A stretch of DNA of 19,929 bases. Source: Bacteroidales bacterium UBA1217 (GTDB lineage: Bacteria > Bacteroidota > Bacteroidia > Bacteroidales > P3). The stretch is taken from the NCBI GenBank assembly GCA_002309335.1, contig DBXH01000042.1, positions 41,604 to 61,532 on the forward strand, given 5' to 3'. The notes beneath the pieces were generated by a model. That model did not search any database. It was not told where the DNA came from and worked only from the letters and a program-made list of their open reading frames with translations. Positions 1 through 9,400 of this stretch are shown piece after piece; the stretch's first letter is position 1; every line of letters begins with the position of its first letter. The position numbers and the translations under genes were made by a program.

Positions 1-3
1 ACC

Positions 4-28
4 CAGCCGATCGGCTGCTTTTTTTTTT
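4..28 (+). terminator. Rho-independent terminator of an off-window + strand gene
   Basis: The 14-bp perfect palindrome CAGCCGATCGGCTG (4-17) forms a 5-bp stem around a GATC loop and is followed at once by C and ten T residues (19-28). The gene it ends lies left of the window. The stem could extend with bases outside the window. Confidence 0.6.
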
Positions 29-75
29 ATTCTTTACTTCTCCGATGGCGTCACAAAAACAGGCATAAGGAATAT

Positions 76-231
76 GTTAAAATTAAGTTAATTCTTTACA
101 AATTGCGAAAGTAGGTTGGGATAGAATCGACCTAGTATTGACCCAGAGTTGACCCAGAGATACAATCTAGCCTAAATGTTAAATAACGAAAGTTAAAATT
201 AAGTTAAAAACTGAAAGGATTTAACATTTAG
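76..231. repeat. Repeat-rich spacer: direct repeats and a 13-bp inverted repeat
   Basis: The 16-mer GTTAAAATTAAGTTAA occurs at 76-91 and again at 192-207. TTGACCCAGAG is tandemly duplicated at 138-148 and 149-159. CTAAATGTTAAAT (172-184) is perfectly inverted at 219-231 (ATTTAACATTTAG), and the right arm covers the stop codon of the SPOR-domain gene. Read on the minus strand, the inverted repeat could fold into a 13-bp, AU-rich stem with a 34-nt loop at the mRNA 3' end. No open reading frame or known element is visible in the spacer. Confidence 0.6.
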
Positions 232-677
232 AGGTCGGCGTCGGCATCCGTTTCTGGTATGATATTACTCATATCAGGATGTATAGGATAGACATTTTCT
301 TTCACTATCGTTCCCGGGTAGCGGTCCTTGATACGTTGCATTAGGACAAAAGCATCGAGTTTGTTTGTGAAATCGCCAACCTTGACTCTGAAATTAGGTT
401 CTGTAAAGATAATATAAACCTCAAACTCAGGATATTCCTCCTTAAATTTAGCCTTAAGTTCAAAAGCTTGATTGCGCGAATTCGGTCCCGAAAGCGCAGC
501 TATCTGCACCCTGTAGCCGGGCACAGTACGCATACGTTCATTAAACTCTATATGCTTCTTGACCAATTCAGACACCTGCACATCGCCTGTTATCTCCACC
601 CTACCCTTGCGTGTCTGCGCACAAAGAACCTGCGCCGACAGCAACGCACATAGTGTCAGCAATATAACCTTCTTCAT
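228..677 (-). CDS. Small exported SPOR-domain protein
   Basis: This 149-residue protein starts with a Sec signal peptide (residues 1-20, hydrophobic LLTLCALLSA, cleavage predicted after CA before Q). Its Cys19 lacks a small residue at -1, so it does not look like a lipobox. Residues about 53-126 form a SPOR domain: it opens GYRVQIAAL, has the AF.LKAKF.EEYP helix, then NFRVKVGDFTNKLDAFVLMQRIK and a closing strand ending IVKENV. SPOR domains bind denuded glycan strands of peptidoglycan, often at the division site, so a periplasmic or envelope role is inferred. The C-terminal tail is acidic. The gene begins 12 nt after the universal stress protein gene on the same strand and is probably co-transcribed with it. 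Family assignment is firm; the specific job is unknown. Confidence 0.88.
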   Translation of the reverse strand: MKKVILLTLCALLSAQVLCAQTRKGRVEITGDVQVSELVKKHIEFNERMRTVPGYRVQIAALSGPNSRNQAFELKAKFKEEYPEFEVYIIFTEPNFRVKVGDFTNKLDAFVLMQRIKDRYPGTIVKENVYPIHPDMSNIIPETDADADL

Positions 678-689
678 CCGAATGCTTTT

Positions 690-1505
690 TTATCTTGACT
701 GCGAGCCGATCTGTTCAGGACGGATTGAGAGAATAGGATGCTTAGACAAATGCAGCATCTGCTGGGCGTAGTTACCTATAAGCCAGCTCGTAAGAGCTTT
801 CTCCTGCTCCGTCATAATAACGATAAGGTCGGCATTGATTTTGTCGGCATACTCGAGCGTCGTAACCGTGAGGTTTTTCTTGGCATCGACATACTTCGTG
901 GTATGTTTGACATCATATTTGTCAAGGTATTTCTCCACCTGTTCGACATAGCCATTCACCAGTCCTTTAATATCCTTGGAATCAGATGTATACAATCCGA
1001 GAAGATGAATAGTAGAGCCAAATGTCTTAGCCATACGAGTGGCAAATGGTACTTTCTGGCGGGTTTCGGTGGTGCTATCCAAAGGAATAACAATGTTTTC
1101 CAAGTCCTTACGGAAGTCGAAATCCTCACGCACCGAGAGTACAGGAACCGGCGATTCGGTAATTGTGCGGTAGGTGTTCTTGCCAATCCAATTGGTCTCG
1201 AACCCCGACATACCGTGAGTGCCCACGACAATCATAAGCGCCTCATCCTCTTCGGCTTGGGCGGCAAGCTGTTCCGACACCTTGCCTTCGCGGATCACAT
1301 ATTCAAGCTTTATGCCTTTCAGAAGGTGAGCCACACCAGCATTGCGACGCTCTATTTCCTCACGGAGAGGAGTTTCATCCTCGCCCTCTTTTTTGACATA
1401 GACAAGACGGATGTCACTTTGCCATTTATTTGCAATATCTATCGTCAAATCGACAGCGTTGGCTGAGCCCGTAGAGAAATCAAATCCAACAATAATCTTG
1501 TTCAT
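690..1505 (-). CDS. Universal stress protein, tandem UspA domains
   Basis: This cytoplasmic protein of 271 residues has two UspA folds in tandem, about 1-126 and 133-262, each beginning with the usual strand (IIVGFDFS; IVIPLDST). The first domain ends with the nucleotide-loop region GTHGMSGFETNWIGKNT, which keeps G-x2-G-x9-G, but the next residue is Lys rather than Ser/Thr. The second domain has MTEQEKALTSWLIGN at the equivalent place and lacks the GxxG, so it probably does not bind ATP in the classical way. Such proteins are induced by starvation and stress; targets cannot be told from sequence. The ATG at 1505 lies about 32 bases after a consensus Bacteroidota promoter, which supports this start. 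The SPOR gene follows 12 nt downstream. Confidence 0.92.
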   Translation of the reverse strand: MNKIIVGFDFSTGSANAVDLTIDIANKWQSDIRLVYVKKEGEDETPLREEIERRNAGVAHLLKGIKLEYVIREGKVSEQLAAQAEEDEALMIVVGTHGMSGFETNWIGKNTYRTITESPVPVLSVREDFDFRKDLENIVIPLDSTTETRQKVPFATRMAKTFGSTIHLLGLYTSDSKDIKGLVNGYVEQVEKYLDKYDVKHTTKYVDAKKNLTVTTLEYADKINADLIVIMTEQEKALTSWLIGNYAQQMLHLSKHPILSIRPEQIGSQSR

Positions 1506-1537
1506 AAAACGCGTTTTTAACGGTGATTAATCGGGTA

Positions 1538-1568
1538 CAAAGGTACGAACATTTTTGAAACTGACAAA
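1538..1568 (-). promoter_or_regulatory. Bacteroidota-type promoter for the usp-SPOR pair
   Basis: Read on the minus strand, a -33 element TTTG (1568-1565) is followed after 19 nt by TACCTTTG (1545-1538), an exact match to TAnnTTTG. Transcription would start near 1531, leaving a 5' leader of about 25 nt before the usp ATG. Confidence 0.7.
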
Positions 1569-1717
1569 ATATTTCTGAAAAATTAGCAATTTTGACTTTT
1601 TTTAAAGGCAAAAAAATGCTCTCTTCAATCATTTTCAACAACAAGATATGCACGATTATTTTATTATTTTCCAATAATTTATATCAAAGATGTTAATAAT
1701 TGTATAAAAAAAATACA

Positions 1718-1745
1718 TCTGTTAGCAAAAAAAAACGTAAATTTG
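1718..1745 (+). promoter_or_regulatory. Probable promoter of the rnf operon
   Basis: TAAATTTG at 1738-1745 matches the -7 consensus TAnnTTTG exactly. Upstream, only a weak -33 candidate (TCTG at 1718-1721, 16-nt spacing) is visible. The -7 element is 50 bases before the rnfB ATG, within an A-rich leader. The exact -7 match is seen; its use as promoter is inferred. Confidence 0.55.
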
Positions 1746-1795
1746 CATTTTATAAATAATAGAACATTACCATAAAAACTAAATAGAACGCAATT

Positions 1796-2701
1796 ATGAC
1801 AGAAATCTGGTCAGCAGTATTAGTCTTAAGCATCACAGGAGCCATATTCGCTATGGTACTCTACTTTGTGGCACAGAAATTCAAGGTTGTTGAAGACCCT
1901 CTTATCGATGAGGTTGCAGAGGTTCTACCAGGCGCAAACTGTGGCGGCTGCGGCAAAGCAGGATGCCGCGCTATGGCAGAAGCATTTGTAAAACAAGGCA
2001 ATATGGATGGTCTGAGCTGCCCCGCTGGAGGAGCGGAAGTGGCCAAGAAAGTCGCCGCCCTGCTGGGATGCACTCCCGAAGAGAAAGAACCGCAAATCGC
2101 AGTGGTGCGCTGCAACGGAAGCTGCGCCAACGCCACCGCTAAGACTCATTACGACGGCCTGCAGGACTGTGCTTTCGCCAACAGCCTTTATACTGGCGAA
2201 AGCGGCTGTGCTTTCGGATGCCTCGGTCTTGGCAACTGTGTTCGCGCCTGCCAATTCGACGCACTATCTATCGACCCCGAGACTGGTCTGCCGGTTGTTG
2301 ATGAAGAGAAGTGTGTAGCTTGCGGCGCCTGCACGAAAGCCTGTCCGCGCGGCATTATAGAACTACGCAACAAGGGAATGAAGAACCGCCGCGTTTACGT
2401 TGCCTGCCGCAACAAAGAGAAAGGCGGTGACGCACGCAAATCGTGTTCAGCAGCATGCATAGGTTGCGGCAAATGTGCCAAGACCTGTCCCTTCGGTGCC
2501 ATCACCGTTGAGAACAATCTGGCTTATATCGACTTCAACCTCTGCAAATCGTGCCGCAAATGCGTTGCCGAATGCCCCACTGGAGCCATCCACGCTGTCA
2601 ATTTCCCACCCAAGGTGGAACGTCCGGCAGCACCGGCCCCCACAGCCGAGGCCCCCAAGCCCGAAGCAGTACCAGCAAGCAATAACCAAACCCAAGCTTA
2701 A
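1796..2701 (+). CDS. rnfB: Rnf complex subunit RnfB (ferredoxin-binding iron-sulfur protein)
   Basis: RnfB takes electrons from reduced ferredoxin on the cytoplasmic face of the Rnf ion pump. The 301-residue protein opens with one membrane helix (about 5-25). Next comes the RnfB-type [4Fe-4S] domain LPGANCGGCGKAGC with Cys49, Cys52, Cys57 and distal Cys75. Four ferredoxin-like cysteine groups follow: 138/142/148/152; 173/176/179/183 (CVACGACTKAC); 221/224/227/231 (CIGCGKCAKTC); 250/253/256/260 (CKSCRKCVAEC). The last 30 residues are a Pro/Ala-rich tail with no known function. It is the first gene of the operon, 14 nt before rnfC. The start is set by the membrane helix directly after the ATG. 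All family hallmarks are present. Confidence 0.97.
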   Translation: MTEIWSAVLVLSITGAIFAMVLYFVAQKFKVVEDPLIDEVAEVLPGANCGGCGKAGCRAMAEAFVKQGNMDGLSCPAGGAEVAKKVAALLGCTPEEKEPQIAVVRCNGSCANATAKTHYDGLQDCAFANSLYTGESGCAFGCLGLGNCVRACQFDALSIDPETGLPVVDEEKCVACGACTKACPRGIIELRNKGMKNRRVYVACRNKEKGGDARKSCSAACIGCGKCAKTCPFGAITVENNLAYIDFNLCKSCRKCVAECPTGAIHAVNFPPKVERPAAPAPTAEAPKPEAVPASNNQTQA

Positions 2702-2715
2702 ATCCTACACACGAT

Positions 2716-4047
2716 ATGAAGACATTCGCCATGGGTGGTGTCCACCCCGAAGAAAACAAAATATCCACCGCTGCAGTCATCGAGGAATTCCCTCTCCCAA
2801 AAACTGTAGCCATACTGATGAACCAGCATCTGGGCGCTCCCGCCACACCCTGCGTAGCCAAAGGCGACAAGGTGAAGGTTGGACAGCTCATCGGAAAGGC
2901 TGAGGCTTTTATGTGCGCCAACGTCCACTCGCCATTCAGCGGCACGGTGGCAAAAATAGACACTTGTAAAGACGCTTTCGGTCTTGCCAAGCCCGCCATT
3001 TATATAACTGTTGAAGGCGACGAATGGGAAGAGAGCATCGACCGCACTCCTGACATAAAGCGCGAGTGCTCCCTCGAGCCGAAGGAAATCGTCGACAAAC
3101 TCAAGGAGATGGGCGTTGTCGGTCTTGGCGGCGCCACCTTCCCGACACATATCAAATATTCTATTGCTCCCGACAAAAAGGCGGAATACCTAATTATCAA
3201 CGCAGTCGAGTGCGAACCTTATCTCACCTCCGACCATCGCGTTATGATGGAGCACGCCGAAGAAATATGCATCGGTGTAAGCATCCTGCGCAAAGCTCTC
3301 GGCGTACCCAACGCCTATATCGGAATCGAGAACAACAAACCCGAACCTATAGCTGTAATGAAAGCCATGGCAGCCAAGTTTGAGGGCATTATCGTAGAGC
3401 CGCTTAAAGTCAAATACCCACAGGGTGCTGAAAAACAGCTTATCAACGCCATTACCGGTCGCTGCGTACCTTCGGGCAAACTGCCTATCGACGTTGGATG
3501 CGTGGTGAGCAATGTCGGCACATCATACGCTGTCTATGAGGCTATCCAGAAGAACAAACCTCTCATTGAAAACATACTTACCGTTACTGGCAAGAAACTT
3601 GAATCACAACACAACTACCACGTTCGTTTCGGTACTACATACAACGAGATCATCGCCCACGCAATGGGCACCCTGCCTGAAACGACAGGCAAGGTCATCA
3701 GCGGCGGTCCGATGATGGGTAAGGCTGTCAGCAACCTCGACGGCCCCACCACCAAAGGTGCCTCGAGCGTTCTCGTAATCGACGAAAGCGAGGCTACCAG
3801 AGCCGAAGAAAGCAACTGTATACGTTGTGGCAAATGTATGAACGCCTGCCCGATGGGACTTGAGCCCTATCTCTTCTCCGCTTTGGTCAAAAACCGCCGC
3901 ATCGAAGAGGCTGGCGCCCACAACATCCTCGACTGCATAGAATGCGGATGCTGCTTCTTCTCCTGCCCGGCCAACAAACCTCTGCTCGACGAAATACGCC
4001 TCGGCAAGAATCTCTATCGTGGCATTCTTATGGCCAAAAAGAAATAA
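2716..4047 (+). CDS. rnfC: Rnf complex subunit RnfC (NADH/FMN-binding)
   Basis: RnfC is the peripheral subunit that hands electrons to NAD+ through bound FMN. The 443-residue protein has the RnfC N-terminal barrel-like domain (about 1-105). It is followed by the nucleotide-binding region with GLGGATFPTHIKY at 136-148 and the conserved INAVECEPYL segment. Two [4Fe-4S] motifs follow near the C-terminus: Cys368/371/374/378 (CIRCGKCMNAC) and Cys407/410/413/417 (CIECGCCFFSC). It is of the short type (about 440 residues), without the long repeat tail of enterobacterial RnfC. It lies 14 nt after rnfB and 43 nt before rnfD. Confidence 0.97.
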   Translation: MKTFAMGGVHPEENKISTAAVIEEFPLPKTVAILMNQHLGAPATPCVAKGDKVKVGQLIGKAEAFMCANVHSPFSGTVAKIDTCKDAFGLAKPAIYITVEGDEWEESIDRTPDIKRECSLEPKEIVDKLKEMGVVGLGGATFPTHIKYSIAPDKKAEYLIINAVECEPYLTSDHRVMMEHAEEICIGVSILRKALGVPNAYIGIENNKPEPIAVMKAMAAKFEGIIVEPLKVKYPQGAEKQLINAITGRCVPSGKLPIDVGCVVSNVGTSYAVYEAIQKNKPLIENILTVTGKKLESQHNYHVRFGTTYNEIIAHAMGTLPETTGKVISGGPMMGKAVSNLDGPTTKGASSVLVIDESEATRAEESNCIRCGKCMNACPMGLEPYLFSALVKNRRIEEAGAHNILDCIECGCCFFSCPANKPLLDEIRLGKNLYRGILMAKKK

Positions 4048-4090
4048 CACAGAAACTATTAATTATTTTAGAATACAATAATAATATAAT

Positions 4091-5071
4091 ATGAAATTGC
4101 TAAATGTTTCCGGTTCGCCCCACGTCCACAGCGATGAATCTACAAAGAAGATTATGTGGCGTGTCAACCTCGCTCTGGTGCCAGCACTCATCGTCGCCAT
4201 TGCTTATTTTGGACTCAACGCACTACTTATCAGCATTGTTTCAGTAGGTAGCTGCATCCTATTTCAGTGGCTAATTGAAAAATTCATTCTCAAGACTAAA
4301 TCCACTATCTGCGACGGCTCGGCTGTCGTTACCGGCTTGCTCCTGGCTTTCAATGTGCCGGCGACACGCGAGATGATCCTTCTCGTTATCATTGCCGCCC
4401 TAGTAGCCATCGGAATCGGCAAAATGAGTTTCGGAGGCCTGGGCAAAAACCCGTTCAACCCTGCTCTGGTAGGACGTGTGTTTATGCTCATCTCTTTCCC
4501 TGTTCAGATGACCACCTGGCCCAAACCCAATTTCAACGGCGAATTCTTCTCGATAGCCAGCACCCCGACCACCGACATAACCACGGGAGCCACCCCGCTG
4601 GGTTTGTTTAAAGAAGGTGGGCTCGAGGCTGTTCCCGACATCTGGCATTATTTTATCGGTCATATGGGCGGCTCGCTCGGCGAGGTGTCGGCTCTGGCAA
4701 TCCTAATCGGTGCCATCTACTTGCTCTGCCGCCGCATCATCAGCTGGCATATCCCCGTGACCTTCATTGGAACAGCATTCATATTCAGCGGCATCCTCTG
4801 GCTGTGCGACAAGACTGCGTTCCTCGACCCAGTCACCACCATCCTCACGGGCGGTATTATGCTTGGAGCCTGCTTTATGGCAACCGATATGGTAACATCG
4901 CCTATGACCAAGGCCGGTCAGCTCATTTTCGGTTTCGGATGCGGCCTGCTCACCATCATCATCCGCAATTGGGGCAACTACCCCGAAGGCGTCTCTTTCG
5001 CCATACTGCTGATGAACGCTGTCACACCGCTCCTCAACCGCTGGTTCAAACCCAAACGCTTTGCTGTTTAA
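4091..5071 (+). CDS. rnfD: Rnf complex subunit RnfD (membrane flavoprotein)
   Basis: RnfD is an integral membrane subunit that carries covalently bound FMN and forms part of the ion path. The 326-residue protein has the family start (LLNVSGSPHVHSDESTKKIMW) and roughly nine to ten hydrophobic segments. It has the conserved GGLGKNPFNPALVGR loop at about 115-129 and the flavinylation motif DITTGATPL, where Thr168 is the expected FMN-linked residue. RnfD, RnfG and the absent RnfA normally share the membrane core with RnfE. The 35-nt gap to rnfG contains no visible terminator. Confidence 0.96.
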   Translation: MKLLNVSGSPHVHSDESTKKIMWRVNLALVPALIVAIAYFGLNALLISIVSVGSCILFQWLIEKFILKTKSTICDGSAVVTGLLLAFNVPATREMILLVIIAALVAIGIGKMSFGGLGKNPFNPALVGRVFMLISFPVQMTTWPKPNFNGEFFSIASTPTTDITTGATPLGLFKEGGLEAVPDIWHYFIGHMGGSLGEVSALAILIGAIYLLCRRIISWHIPVTFIGTAFIFSGILWLCDKTAFLDPVTTILTGGIMLGACFMATDMVTSPMTKAGQLIFGFGCGLLTIIIRNWGNYPEGVSFAILLMNAVTPLLNRWFKPKRFAV

Positions 5072-5106
5072 TGTTTAGAGTTTAATGTTTTAAAGATTAA
5101 AGAATT

Positions 5107-5709
5107 ATGGCAAAAAAAGCAGAATCATCACTCATAAATATGCTCCTCTCGCTGACCCTTATAGCTCTGGTGGCAAGCCTCGCACTTGCTCTGGTCAACA
5201 ACGTCACGAAAGGACCCATCGAGAAGGTTAACCAGGAAAAGGTTGCCAACGCCATCAAGAAAGTTCTCCCTGAGGGAATTGAATATACCATACAAAGCGA
5301 CAAAGTCAGCGTGCAGACCGACAAAGGTCCTGCCGAGGTGATGCGCTACACCGCTGTCGACGCTGAAGGCAACACCGTAGGCAAAGCCATCGAATCGTTC
5401 GACAATAACGGTTTCGGCGGCAAACTGACCGCTATGGTCGGATTCGACGCTGAAGGCAATATCTCGGGCTATGAGATTCTAGGCTCGAGCGAGACCCCCG
5501 GTCTTGGCGCCAAGGCCGACAAATGGTTCCAGAAAGACGGCAAAGGCAATGTTATCGGCAAAAACCCCGCCAACAACAACATCACCGTCAGCAAGGACGG
5601 CGGCGAAGTCGATGCCATCACTGGTTCCACTATCACTTCGCGCGCTTTCTGCCGCTTGATTGAAACAGCATACAATGCATTTGAAAACGAAAATGGAGGA
5701 AATGAATAA
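5107..5709 (+). CDS. rnfG: Rnf complex subunit RnfG (periplasmic flavoprotein)
   Basis: RnfG has one N-terminal membrane anchor (about 8-30) and an outward-facing FMN-binding domain. The 200-residue sequence shows the family landmarks GSSETPGLGAK (126-136), a W-F pair just after it, and the flavinylation motif DAITGSTITS (169-178), where Thr175 is the expected phosphoester-linked residue. RnfG passes electrons between the membrane iron-sulfur centre and RnfD. Its TAA stop overlaps the ATG of rnfE by one base (TAATG at 5707-5711), a sign of coupled translation. Confidence 0.96.
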   Translation: MAKKAESSLINMLLSLTLIALVASLALALVNNVTKGPIEKVNQEKVANAIKKVLPEGIEYTIQSDKVSVQTDKGPAEVMRYTAVDAEGNTVGKAIESFDNNGFGGKLTAMVGFDAEGNISGYEILGSSETPGLGAKADKWFQKDGKGNVIGKNPANNNITVSKDGGEVDAITGSTITSRAFCRLIETAYNAFENENGGNE

Positions 5710-6302
5710 TGAAAGCATCTGACATCATCAAAAACGGTCTTATCAAGGAAAACCCCATCTGGGTCCTTGTTCTCGGTATGTGCCCCACGCTGGCCACAAC
5801 CACATCGGCAATCAACGGCCTCTGTATGGGTCTTGCCACGACTTTCGTGCTGATGTGCTCCAACGTTGTCATTTCGCTGCTCAAGTCGGTGGTGCCCGAC
5901 AAGGTACGTATCCCCTGCTTCATCGTAGTCATCGCAACCTTTGTCACCATCGTACAGATGGTTATGCAGGGCTTCATTCCCGACCTCTACGCATCACTCG
6001 GACTTTTCATCCCTCTCATCGTGGTCAACTGCATCGTGCTGGGACGCGCCGAGGCCTTTGCTTCAAAGAATAATGTTTGGCACTCTTTCCTTGACGGTCT
6101 TTTCATCGGACTTGGTTTCACATGGGCTCTCACCCTCCTCGGAATCGTCCGCGAGGCTCTTGGTGCCGGCAGCTTTTTCGGTGTCAATTTCATTGGAGGC
6201 GCCGACGGTATGTTGCTCTTCATTCTCGCTCCCGGCGGCTTTATCTGCCTCGGATTGCTTATGGCTTTGATAAATTTTATTCGCAACAAATCAAAAGCTT
6301 AA
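5709..6302 (+). CDS. rnfE: Rnf complex subunit RnfE (integral membrane)
   Basis: RnfE is a six-helix membrane subunit which, with its paralogue RnfA, holds an intramembrane [2Fe-2S] cluster at the centre of the ion pump. The 197-residue protein is RnfE rather than RnfA: it has ENPIWVLVLGMCPTLATT near the N-terminus and IPLIVVNCIVLGRAEAFAS in the middle. The two cluster cysteines expected for this family are present as Cys25 and Cys108. Translation is coupled to rnfG by a one-base overlap. It ends at 6302, and the usual next gene, rnfA, is not found before the unrelated gene starting at 6411. Confidence 0.96.
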   Translation: MKASDIIKNGLIKENPIWVLVLGMCPTLATTTSAINGLCMGLATTFVLMCSNVVISLLKSVVPDKVRIPCFIVVIATFVTIVQMVMQGFIPDLYASLGLFIPLIVVNCIVLGRAEAFASKNNVWHSFLDGLFIGLGFTWALTLLGIVREALGAGSFFGVNFIGGADGMLLFILAPGGFICLGLLMALINFIRNKSKA

Positions 6303-6410
6303 CATATATTTAACATTTTTTATGATTTTTTGCTGAACTTTTTTGCCCTCTTAATCTACTATACAGGCAGAGAGTGAAAATAAAATCATTAACAATATAA
6401 ATTTTATAAT

Positions 6411-9400
6411 ATGAAAAAAGTTGCTTTTCTTCTGAGTTTTCTCTTTGTGGCAGCCATCACAATGGCACAGGAAACCGAAGTTACAATGACGCAAGCAAAT
6501 AACGGCGGAACCTATTCAATGGTCACATATTTGGAAAACTATTTTCTGGTCGTCAATTCAGAAGGCGATGGTTCAGGAAAATACACCGACGGCCCCTATA
6601 ACAGATGGATTACCATTGACTCGGGCACGTGTGAAGGTGCATTGGGAATGAGTTTGTATTTCAATTCATTTGATATTGATCCAGGAGACACATTGTTTAT
6701 TCACGACGGTCCAAGCATAAATTCACCTGTTTTACTGGCCTGCAACAACAATCTAAACCCGCAAATCAACACTTCTATATTCCCTTCACCTTATAATGCG
6801 TGCAAATGCCTCACAATTAGATTCAAGACAAATGGTGATGGCAATACCGGTTCGGGATTCAGTATCAATGTTGCTTGTCGCGACAAATGTGAAACAATCA
6901 CACCTGTTATAGACTCATTCTATTTCAAAACACGCAATGGCGTAATTATCGACACTGCATACACACGAACAGTAATACAGGTTGACACCAACTGGAATTC
7001 CGACTCTTCAGCATTCACTCTTGACTCTCAGTTTTTCAAAGGAATACACCTGTGTTTGGGTGAAGGTTTGATATTATCAGCCCACGGCGAATACACAAAC
7101 CATTACGGATATGGCCCCTCTGATGTATGGTCGCTGTTTGAGTGGAATCTTGGCAACGGCGATGACACATCGGGCATTTGTCTCACAAAGGTGCCTGTAA
7201 TATATCGAGATCTTGACTGCTATGACGTTACATTACGCATTACAGATAGTAAAGGATGTCGTTCAACTATTATGGAGTCGGCGCGTGTGCGTATAGCACA
7301 AAACCCGATCAAGACCATATACGACCTTAACCCAATCTGTACTACTGACTCATCAATTGTAAACATCGGATATGAAGGCGGCAATGCAACAATTTCAATG
7401 AGAAAAATCTCCTTTAACAAAGCGAAATCCCGGTCATTGGAGTGCAGGACATTCTTGCCCGATGGAACAAATAAAAACTGTCCAGACCAAGATAATGAGG
7501 GATGTTTCCGCGCTACAATCTCATTTGACGACTTCCCCTCGGGACGTACAGTGAATTCGCCTGCAGACATTTGTTCCATATGCATCAACCATGAACACTC
7601 TTGGATAGGCGACTACAATATCAGTATTATATGTCCAACCCAACAAAAAGCAGCTCTAAAATACGGCAATCCAAGCTATGACCATTCTTACAACAAAGAT
7701 ACAGTACCTGCAGGTACTTGGAGCACGAGCAGTCTTAAAGTAGGAATACCCTATGGTGGAAGCAGTGGATCGCCGCAAGACAATGGCTGTACGAGTGAAA
7801 CAACTCAGATGCCAAATGTACCTAATTATAACTATTGTGATTCTTTATGCAATATGTATGGCGAAGGTTATGATTATTGCTTTTCACGCAACGGAGACTA
7901 TATGTTAAACCGTGGGGAACCTTGCAATACAACAACTCCTCAGGAGGATGACTATTTTAGTTGCCCACAATGGACTGTCACAGCAGAAAACCACACATTC
8001 CAAACAATTCCAGCGCCTTTTGCCAAAGCAGGTCAAACAGCCTCTCCAAGATCAGTTACATTCAAACAGCCGAGCGATCACGAGAAAAAAGAGCACTATT
8101 ACTTGCCTGCAACCAATATGGCAAACCTGATAGGATGTCCATTGAACGGCGACTGGTCAATACAAGTGTGCGACCCCTGGGGCGGTGACAACGGCTGGAT
8201 TTTCTCTTGGTCGCTTGATTTCTGCGGCATCAGCTCTGGTAGCGGATGCGAATATCAGGTGGGTATAGACTCTGTTTTATGGCTGCCAGACTCGAACTAC
8301 GGCGATTTCGACCTTGGTTACTGGCGCGGACTTAATATCGAAAAGCGCAATCCGACACGCTCCATCATCTCTGCTCACGACACTGCAGGCTACTTCCCCA
8401 TCAATGTACGTATCTATGACGAATTCGGTTGCATCTGGGATACCACAACCGGTATCTGGTCGGTATGGTCGCCCACTCCTGAACTTGGTGACGATATCCT
8501 GCTCTGCGATATCGATGTTGCAATTCTCGACGCTAAAGACCCGCACACCGATTCCAACTACACTTTCGCTTGGGAACCCTTCGGTCAAAAAACCGACACC
8601 ATCCACACTCAGAGTATGATGGGATCGTCAACCCTCTACACTACAGCAGTAACACACCAGGAGCATGGTATCACCTGCGAGACACGCGACTCGGTTCGTG
8701 TCAATATTAACCATCAGCCACTACCCAACTTCGACCCGGGCATCTATCCTCTCGAAGGCTGTGAACCTTACACAATACATTTTGAAAACACCTCTCAATA
8801 TGGCGACAACTACTTCTGGGACTTTGGCGATGGCGAGACTTCAACTACTATGAGTCCGACGCACACCTACGGTACTGGGCAATACAACTTCCGCTATATT
8901 GTGTCGAGCAACTACGGTTGCAAAGACTCTCTCGTCTATCAGAACCTTATCACGGTCTACTCCAGTCCTGTAGCACAGTTCTCGTGGGAGCCTATGAACC
9001 CGACAGTGATGCATCCTTCTGTAACTTTCCACAACCTCACCATACCACAATCTGACGACAACCGCTACTATTGGGAAATTCAATACGACCGCGACAATCA
9101 CATTTCCTATCATACCCTTACCGATGTCAATCCCACATTTGAATGGACTACCGACGGCGAGGATATCTCGGGCAACTACATTGCACGTCTAATCGCTATG
9201 ACCCAAAATATGGGTCCCAGCGGAAGAGTTGTTGAATGCCGCGACACCATTGAGAACAGCATTCTTATGGTCAACGACTTCCTGCAATTCCCCAATGCCG
9301 TAACACCCAATGGCGATGGTATCAACGACAAGTTTATCGTTCGCAACCTCATCGAAGGTCTTGGCTATCCAAACAACTCACTAGCCATCTACGACCGCTG

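Noticed and set aside
738..1466. Long open frame on the + strand opposite the universal stress protein
   Set aside because: It is fully antisense to a clear UspA gene and its translation shows no family features or signal peptide.
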